Source: JBOFSR01 sp051651645
GTDB lineage: Bacteria > Spirochaetota > Spirochaetia > Treponematales > Treponemataceae
Direction of reading: 5' to 3'
Length of the DNA stretch: 19,078 nt
Assembly: GCA_051651645.1 (NCBI GenBank)
Contig: JBOFSR010000063.1
Location: forward strand, 1-19,078
Shown here in pieces: positions 14,425 to 19,078 of the stretch (positions are counted from its first letter, which is position 1; the number at the start of each line of letters is the position of its first letter). The notes under the pieces were generated by a model. That model was given only the letters and a program-made list of their open reading frames with translations, had not been told where the DNA came from and searched no databases. The translations under genes and the position numbers were made by a program.

Positions 14425-15060
14425 TTAAATTTTATCAACGATTATTGCACATATCTGTTCAATAGTCAAGTGAGTAGAATCAATATATGTTGCATCAGGT
14501 GCAATTTTCAAACTACCTTCCGCTTTATTTTTATCAATCTCATCTCTTTGTTGTATAGATTGTTTGATTTCTTCAATATTTGCCTTTTTGCCCTCGCGTT
14601 GATACTGATCATATCGGCGCTGTGCCTGTGCATCAAGGGAGGCGTCAAGGTAGAATTTATGCTCCGCATTAGGAAAAACGACTGTCGTCATATCCCTTCC
14701 CTCGCAAACAATGCTCAACGACTTTGTCAACTCTTGAATTTTGTCATTGACAATATGACGGATAGGAACAATGCAAGAAACTTTTGACGCGTTTAGGCTA
14801 ATCTCTTCGGTGTGCAGGAGGTTTTCAACATCTTCGTCGTTTATAATAAGGTGATTGTTTTTGTAATCAAAGGTAAGATTTTTGGCAAGGTCTATCGCAG
14901 CTTTTTCATTGTTAAAAGGGATTTTATTACGCAACAGAAAGAGTGTAATCCCTCGGTAAAAACTACCTGAATTTAGAAAAGTAATATTAAGCATTTGAGC
15001 TATTTTTTTTGCAATGGTACTTTTTCCAGCCCCAGCAGGACCATCGATTGCAATTATCAT
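14425..15060 (-). CDS. cmk: Cytidylate kinase
   Basis: It phosphorylates CMP and dCMP to the diphosphates using ATP. From the ATG at 15060 the protein is 211 residues and opens MIIAIDGPAGAGKSTIAKK, with the P-loop at the expected place. Other family motifs are NSGSFYRG (CMP-binding region, usually DTGxxYR), EGRDMTTVVFPNAEHKFYLD (family GRDIGTVVFPDAxxKxFLxA), RRY, QRDEID, and the C-terminal APDATYIDST. The frame continues upstream to a TTG at 15096, but that codon forms part of the promoter's -35 box and cannot be transcribed. The -10 box ends seven bases before the ATG and no ribosome-binding site exists, so the message appears leaderless. It is upstream of rpsA with a 15-base gap. Confidence 0.93.
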   Translation of the reverse strand: MIIAIDGPAGAGKSTIAKKIAQMLNITFLNSGSFYRGITLFLLRNKIPFNNEKAAIDLAKNLTFDYKNNHLIINDEDVENLLHTEEISLNASKVSCIVPIRHIVNDKIQELTKSLSIVCEGRDMTTVVFPNAEHKFYLDASLDAQAQRRYDQYQREGKKANIEEIKQSIQQRDEIDKNKAEGSLKIAPDATYIDSTHLTIEQICAIIVDKI

Positions 15061-15067
15061 ATGTTTG

Positions 15068-15096
15068 ATTGTAGACAAAATAGTATTTTCTGTCAA
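15068..15096 (-). promoter_or_regulatory. Sigma-70 promoter of cmk-rpsA, implying leaderless cmk
   Basis: On the minus strand a perfect TTGACA (15096-15091) is followed after 17 bases by TACAAT (15073-15068), five of six consensus bases. Seven bases then precede the cmk ATG at 15060, so the predicted transcription start is at or within two bases of the start codon. Confidence 0.8.
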
Positions 15097-15191
15097 TAAA
15101 GATTAAAAAACTTGCGAACTAATTGCATAAAACTTCTTGCTTTGCCTAAGTTTTTGCGAAATATTTTGCTGTGTTTTTTAATGCAACATTA

Positions 15192-15220
15192 TTGCACAAA
15201 AATATTTTATCCTCTATACT
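15192..15220 (+). promoter_or_regulatory. Sigma-70 promoter of the hydrogenase-chemoreceptor gene
   Basis: TTGCAC (15192-15197), a 17-base spacer and TATACT (15215-15220) give a good housekeeping promoter. The predicted start is near 15227, with a leader of about 24 bases carrying a strong GAGGG (15240-15244) six bases before the ATG. No sigma-28 motif is seen here, unlike many chemotaxis genes. Confidence 0.7.
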
Positions 15221-15250
15221 TTTGCAATATATTTACAACGAGGGTATTTT

Positions 15251-17329
15251 ATGAACAAGACTTCAACACCAGTAATTGCTGTAAACAAAGAAACATGCAC
15301 AAGTTGTCATTGCTGTATTGCTGTCTGCCCAGCAAAATTTTGCAATGATGCTTCAGGCGATTATGTTTCTGTTAATAGCGATCTCTGCCTTGGTTGTGGA
15401 GCCTGTATTGATGAATGTCATAACAAATCTCGTACAGGAATTGATGATGCTGACGCTTTTTTTGAAGCGATGCATGACAGAAAACCCTTTATTGCGATTG
15501 TAGCTCCTGCTATTGCGGCAAGTTTTGACGGAAAAATGCTTGAGTTTAATGATTGGCTTCATCAAAATGGGGCAAAAGCTATTTTTGATGTAAGTTTTGG
15601 TGCCGAGTTGACCGTAAAAAGTTACATGGAGTACATGAAAGACAAATCTCCTGACTTGGTAATTGCTCAGCCATGCCCTGCAATCGTTACCTATTTTGAA
15701 ATATACCAACCAAACATGCTGGAGCATTTATCTCCAGGGGATAGCCCCATGCAGCATACAATGAAAATGATTCGCAACTTTTTTCCTGAATATGATGAGT
15801 ACAAAATTCTCGTTGTGTCTCCTTGTTATGCAAAGCGTCGTGAATTCGATGAAACGGGCTACGGCGATTATAATGTAACGATAAACTCTTTTTTGAGCTA
15901 CTTTGAAAAGCACTCGATTTCTCTTGATAATTATCAGCCTCGTCCGTATGATGGGCCCCAAGCTGAACGAGCCGTATTATTCTCCTCTCCAGGGGGACTT
16001 ATGAGAACAGCTGAGCGATTTTCTCCAGGGATTAGCTCAAAAATCCGTAAAATTGAAGGGCCAAGCGAAGTCTATCATTATTTTCAAGGGCTTGAACGTC
16101 CCGATGGTGATTACTCACGATCTCGCTATAAATTAATTGACTGCCTCAATTGTACCGCAGGATGTAATGGCGGAACAGGAACCATGAATCATCGAAAGTA
16201 CCTTGACGACTTAGAAAGTCCTGTTGAAGATCGCTGTGATGAGGCGTGCAAACTGCATAATACAACTCCAGGGCGTAAAGAAAAAGCAGGCAAGAAGAAG
16301 CTTGATGCCTTGATTAACTCGTATTGGAAGCCTCGATTGTATGATCGAAAATATCACGACCGATCCGATGTTTATAAGAATAGTGTAAAAATGCCTACTC
16401 AGGCAGAACTTAATGAGCTGTATATAAAAATGCAAAAATTTGACAAGCAAGATTTTCTTGAGTGTCAAGCGTGCGGTTATGCATCATGTGAGGAAATGAC
16501 TATCGCCATTTTTAATGGAACAAATAAATTTGACAATTGTCGACACTATTCTGAAAAAGTTTTACGGGAAAAAAGTAAGCGAGAGCTTGCAGATAAAATG
16601 AATGAAGTTATCAACTCGGTTGTGCAGAAGCTTGAAACAACGGTAAACCAAATTGGTAGCCTTGCAGAAAAATCGATTGACATGTCATCGTGTGTTGTTG
16701 AATCCTCTTCTTCTATTGAAGAAATGGTTTCAAATATTTATTCAATAAAATCTGTTTTGGATAAAAATGCTGAAACTGTTGTTGAGCTGGGTAAAATTTC
16801 TGCAGAGGGAAAAGAGGGCTTAACTGTGGTAACAAATCAAATTGCACAGATTGCAGAAGAATCTCAAGGGCTTGTTGAGGCCAGTTCAATTATACAAAGC
16901 ATTGCCTCTCAAACAAATCTTTTGGCCATGAATGCCGCAATCGAAGCGGCTCATGCAGGCGATTTTGGACGCGGTTTTGCTGTCGTTGCTGATGAAATCC
17001 GAAAGCTTGCAGAAAACTCAGGGCAGCAGGCAAAAACAATTTCTTCTGTTCTGAAGCAAACTAAAACTCGTATTGAGCAAACTTCTGAGCTTTCAACTGA
17101 AGAGCGAAAACGCTTTGATCAACTTGCTGGCCTTGCTGAAAAAGTTCGAGACCAAGAACAACTCATTCATGGAGCTATTCAAGAGCAAAGTGCTGGCGGA
17201 AAAATAGTTTTGGAAGCCTTATCTCGAATGAATGACTTAACAACGGCGGTAAAAGATAATTCAAATGAATTAAATTCAACTAGTAATACAATTATGACAG
17301 AGATTAAGCAGTTGTCCGAAGAGGCATAA
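15251..17329 (+). CDS. [FeFe]-hydrogenase-like sensor fused to a chemoreceptor signalling domain
   Basis: The 692-residue product is soluble, with no signal peptide or membrane helix. In order: two [4Fe-4S] ferredoxin motifs (C16/C19/C22/C26 and C46/C49/C52/C56); an H-cluster domain (about 75-350) with motif 1 QPCPAIV (C142), motif 2 SPCYAKRREF (C192) and motif 3 LNCTAGCNGGTGT (C301, C305); a four-cysteine FeS domain (C405, C408, C413, C430); a coiled region; and a methyl-accepting chemotaxis domain (about 455-690) with the hairpin tip QTNLLAMNAAIEAAHAG around N556. Methylation-like sites occur at SSSIEEMVSN (E490/E491) and GAIQEQSAGG (E645/Q646). Motif 1 has proline where catalytic hydrogenases carry the proton-shuttle cysteine, as in sensory [FeFe] enzymes. 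I infer a cytoplasmic H2 or redox receptor acting through CheW/CheA. No HAMP domain, CheR-tether pentapeptide or maturase gene is visible. The ATG follows GAGGG. Confidence 0.93.
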   Translation: MNKTSTPVIAVNKETCTSCHCCIAVCPAKFCNDASGDYVSVNSDLCLGCGACIDECHNKSRTGIDDADAFFEAMHDRKPFIAIVAPAIAASFDGKMLEFNDWLHQNGAKAIFDVSFGAELTVKSYMEYMKDKSPDLVIAQPCPAIVTYFEIYQPNMLEHLSPGDSPMQHTMKMIRNFFPEYDEYKILVVSPCYAKRREFDETGYGDYNVTINSFLSYFEKHSISLDNYQPRPYDGPQAERAVLFSSPGGLMRTAERFSPGISSKIRKIEGPSEVYHYFQGLERPDGDYSRSRYKLIDCLNCTAGCNGGTGTMNHRKYLDDLESPVEDRCDEACKLHNTTPGRKEKAGKKKLDALINSYWKPRLYDRKYHDRSDVYKNSVKMPTQAELNELYIKMQKFDKQDFLECQACGYASCEEMTIAIFNGTNKFDNCRHYSEKVLREKSKRELADKMNEVINSVVQKLETTVNQIGSLAEKSIDMSSCVVESSSSIEEMVSNIYSIKSVLDKNAETVVELGKISAEGKEGLTVVTNQIAQIAEESQGLVEASSIIQSIASQTNLLAMNAAIEAAHAGDFGRGFAVVADEIRKLAENSGQQAKTISSVLKQTKTRIEQTSELSTEERKRFDQLAGLAEKVRDQEQLIHGAIQEQSAGGKIVLEALSRMNDLTTAVKDNSNELNSTSNTIMTEIKQLSEEA

Positions 17330-17515
17330 ACAGAAGCAGATCTTTTTTGTAGTTATTCTTGATAAACCTGTTGTAGCTCTTGCTCATTTTGTTTATTATG
17401 CATACCATGCTTTAGTTTTCAGTGTGATTTTCATACCGTTGTAATCATTTAATCAGTCAAAATAGGATTACGTTTCTTTTGCATTGTAGAAAAATTATAA
17501 AAAAAGAGTTTTATT

Positions 17516-19078
17516 ATGTCAGAATTATTATCTCCCGCAGGAAATATCGAAGCACTTGATGCTGCAATAAATGAAGGTGCTGATGCAGTTTACATGGGCT
17601 TAAAAAGTTTTAACGCCCGAATGCGAAGCTCCAATTTTGCTTGGAGTCAGTTTGAAGCTGCGGTAAACGCCGTCCATAAGGCAAATCGAAAAATATTTGT
17701 TACCTTAAATACGCTTATTGAAGAAAGTGAGCTTGAGCGGATGTATCGTCTTTTGAGCTACCTTAATAATATTGGGCCTGATGGCATTATTGTGCAGGAC
17801 TTTGGCGTTGTTCGTATGGTGCAAGAATTTTTTCCAAATCTAAAATTACATGCTTCAACACAAATGAATATTTCATCCAGTAAAGGGGCAAATCTCCTTA
17901 GCAAGGAAGGCTTTAAGCGAGTTGTTTTGTCGCGTGAGTTAGGCTTGCATGAAATTAAAGAAATAAAGGCACGGTCAAATATTGAGCTTGAGGTTTTTGT
18001 TCATGGTGCGTTATGTGTCAGTGAATCAGGGCTTTGTCTTTTTTCAAGTTTTCTTGGAGGAAAGTCTGCTAATCGAGGCATGTGTACACAGGCTTGCCGA
18101 CGGCTATACACAGCTCAAAATGAAGAAGGCGAAAAGCAAGGGTATTTTTTCTCTCCGCATGATTTGCAGCTAATTGATTTTGTCCCTGACCTTGTGAGTG
18201 CTGGCGTTGACTCTTTTAAGATTGAAGGGCGTATGAAAAGTGCCGAGTATGTGGGAAGTGTGACGGCGGCCTATCGCTATGTCATTGATAATTGGGAAAA
18301 AGATAAAAAAGAAGCGATTGTTACTGCAAAGCGACTGTTGTCCACAGATTTTGCCCGCCAAAAGACGTCTTACTGGTTTTCAAGTGAGAGTGCTGAAAAT
18401 GTTCTTAATCCTGATCAAGCTGGTGGCACGGGAATTTTTCTTGGTAAAATTACGCAAGTAAAAAATGAATCCATTAGAACTGATGATGGTCGCATAACCT
18501 TAAAGTACGCTCTGCTGCAAGATGGAAATTATACGCCTGATGTTGGTGACTCAATCCGTTTGCATAAAAAGGATGACTCTGGGCGTGAAAGCCACAAGGT
18601 TCGTTCCATTCTTACTGATGCAAAGCACCAGTGGATTGACATTCCGCCGCATTTTTCACAAGGTGATTCGGTGTATCTTTTGCAAACAAAGACGATGTCT
18701 AAACGATATCCGCGTGTTTTGCCAAAGGATTTGCGAGATTATCGCAATCAGCCACGGGATGAACAGCTTCCTTTGATGGAGTTAACCTCGACTGAAAAAA
18801 AAGGCTTGGATTTTTTACCCGAAGGAATTTATGTGCAGGTCTCAACGGTGAAAGATTTGTATGCCGTTCAAAGTGAAAATCCCGTTCGTGTTATTTTGGA
18901 GTTAACCGCTGAGTCAAAAAAAGCCCTTTTAGAGAAGACAGAGGTTGTGCCGTTCTCAAAGAAGCAAATTTTTATTTCACTGGATCCATTTTGCCCTCAG
19001 GATTTAGAAGATGAGCTTGAAAGCTTAATTGAATTTCTTGTAGCTGACGGGTTTAAGCAGTGGGTGGTAAATAATCCC
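17516..19078 (+). CDS. U32-family protein (RlhA-like 23S rRNA hydroxylation factor), 3' end cut
   Basis: The open frame gives 521 residues before the right edge, with no stop. It opens MSELLSPAGNIEALDAAINE, the standard U32 start, and carries EVFVHGALCVSESGLC followed by GGKSANRGMCTQACRRLY. These supply four cysteines (C167, C174, C190, C194) in the arrangement proposed to bind an iron-sulphur cluster. The family is labelled peptidase U32, but its better-known members (TrhP/YegQ, RlhA/YdcP) hydroxylate tRNA uridine or 23S rRNA cytidine. The length beyond 500 residues and the GGRSxNRG-type segment favour the RlhA-like branch with a C-terminal DUF3656-type extension over the roughly 450-residue TrhP type. 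The ATG is preceded by AAAGAG at seven-base spacing. It lies 186 bases after the chemoreceptor gene, a gap with no clear terminator or promoter. Confidence 0.88.
   Translation, partial: MSELLSPAGNIEALDAAINEGADAVYMGLKSFNARMRSSNFAWSQFEAAVNAVHKANRKIFVTLNTLIEESELERMYRLLSYLNNIGPDGIIVQDFGVVRMVQEFFPNLKLHASTQMNISSSKGANLLSKEGFKRVVLSRELGLHEIKEIKARSNIELEVFVHGALCVSESGLCLFSSFLGGKSANRGMCTQACRRLYTAQNEEGEKQGYFFSPHDLQLIDFVPDLVSAGVDSFKIEGRMKSAEYVGSVTAAYRYVIDNWEKDKKEAIVTAKRLLSTDFARQKTSYWFSSESAENVLNPDQAGGTGIFLGKITQVKNESIRTDDGRITLKYALLQDGNYTPDVGDSIRLHKKDDSGRESHKVRSILTDAKHQWIDIPPHFSQGDSVYLLQTKTMSKRYPRVLPKDLRDYRNQPRDEQLPLMELTSTEKKGLDFLPEGIYVQVSTVKDLYAVQSENPVRVILELTAESKKALLEKTEVVPFSKKQIFISLDPFCPQDLEDELESLIEFLVADGFKQWVVNNP

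Noticed and set aside
15061..15096. Extended cmk start at TTG 15096
   Set aside because: The extra codons coincide with a TTGACA-17-TACAAT promoter, and cytidylate kinases begin directly with the P-loop strand.
15353..16468. Minus-strand open frames opposite the hydrogenase-chemoreceptor gene
   Set aside because: Antisense shadows of a gene with unmistakable cysteine motifs in the plus frame.
17330..17515. Terminator or promoter between the chemoreceptor gene and the U32 gene
   Set aside because: There is a TATAAA near 17496 but no acceptable -35 box, and no hairpin with a T-run; nothing could be supported.

Overview
The window (about 38-40% G+C by eye, strongly A/T-biased at third positions) reads as a chromosomal segment of a spirochaete, most likely a low-GC Treponema. 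The reasons are a treponemal-style LptD/OstA outer-membrane protein beside LptB, a cmk-rpsA pair (I recall these as one fused gene in T. pallidum), a soluble chemoreceptor, and A/T-rich intergenic regions with near-consensus sigma-70 promoters. The genus is an inference; no 16S rRNA is present. The window holds 12 intact protein genes, two genes cut by its edges, one tRNA gene and one probable gene remnant.

Layout. Positions 1-1724 (minus): an unrecognised helical protein cut by the left edge, preceded by threonine synthase. Positions 1985-6078 (plus): lptB and an LptD-family gene, i.e. the outer-membrane end of a lipopolysaccharide/lipooligosaccharide-type export machine, with a sigma-28-like promoter candidate just before lptD. 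Positions 6143-6751 (minus): rpiB, then a compact tRNA-Glu(UUC) unit with its own promoter and terminator. Positions 6865-9119 (plus): a major-facilitator permease fused to a helical-repeat cytoplasmic domain, followed by a 24-codon reading frame that looks like the severed N-terminus of queA. Positions 9260-12622 (minus): a Fis-type AAA+ regulator, a membrane-anchored TPR protein, a lipoprotein and nrdB (class Ia ribonucleotide reductase small subunit). Positions 12635-15096 (minus): cmk-rpsA, closed by a strong terminator. Positions 15192-17329 (plus): a [FeFe]-hydrogenase-like protein fused to a methyl-accepting chemotaxis output domain. Positions 17516-19078 (plus): a U32-family (RlhA-like) protein cut by the right edge. 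No gene-free stretch exceeds 300 bases.

The most interesting gene is the hydrogenase-chemoreceptor fusion. It carries two ferredoxin clusters, an H-cluster domain with sensory-type motifs (the usual proton-shuttle cysteine position is proline), an extra four-cysteine FeS domain and a complete chemoreceptor signalling tip, with no membrane segment. The simplest reading is a cytoplasmic H2 or redox sensor that feeds directly into CheA/CheW.

A second theme is very short or absent mRNA leaders. cmk and the permease both have near-consensus promoters whose -10 box ends 6-7 bases before the only sensible start codon, with no usable ribosome-binding site, so both transcripts look leaderless.
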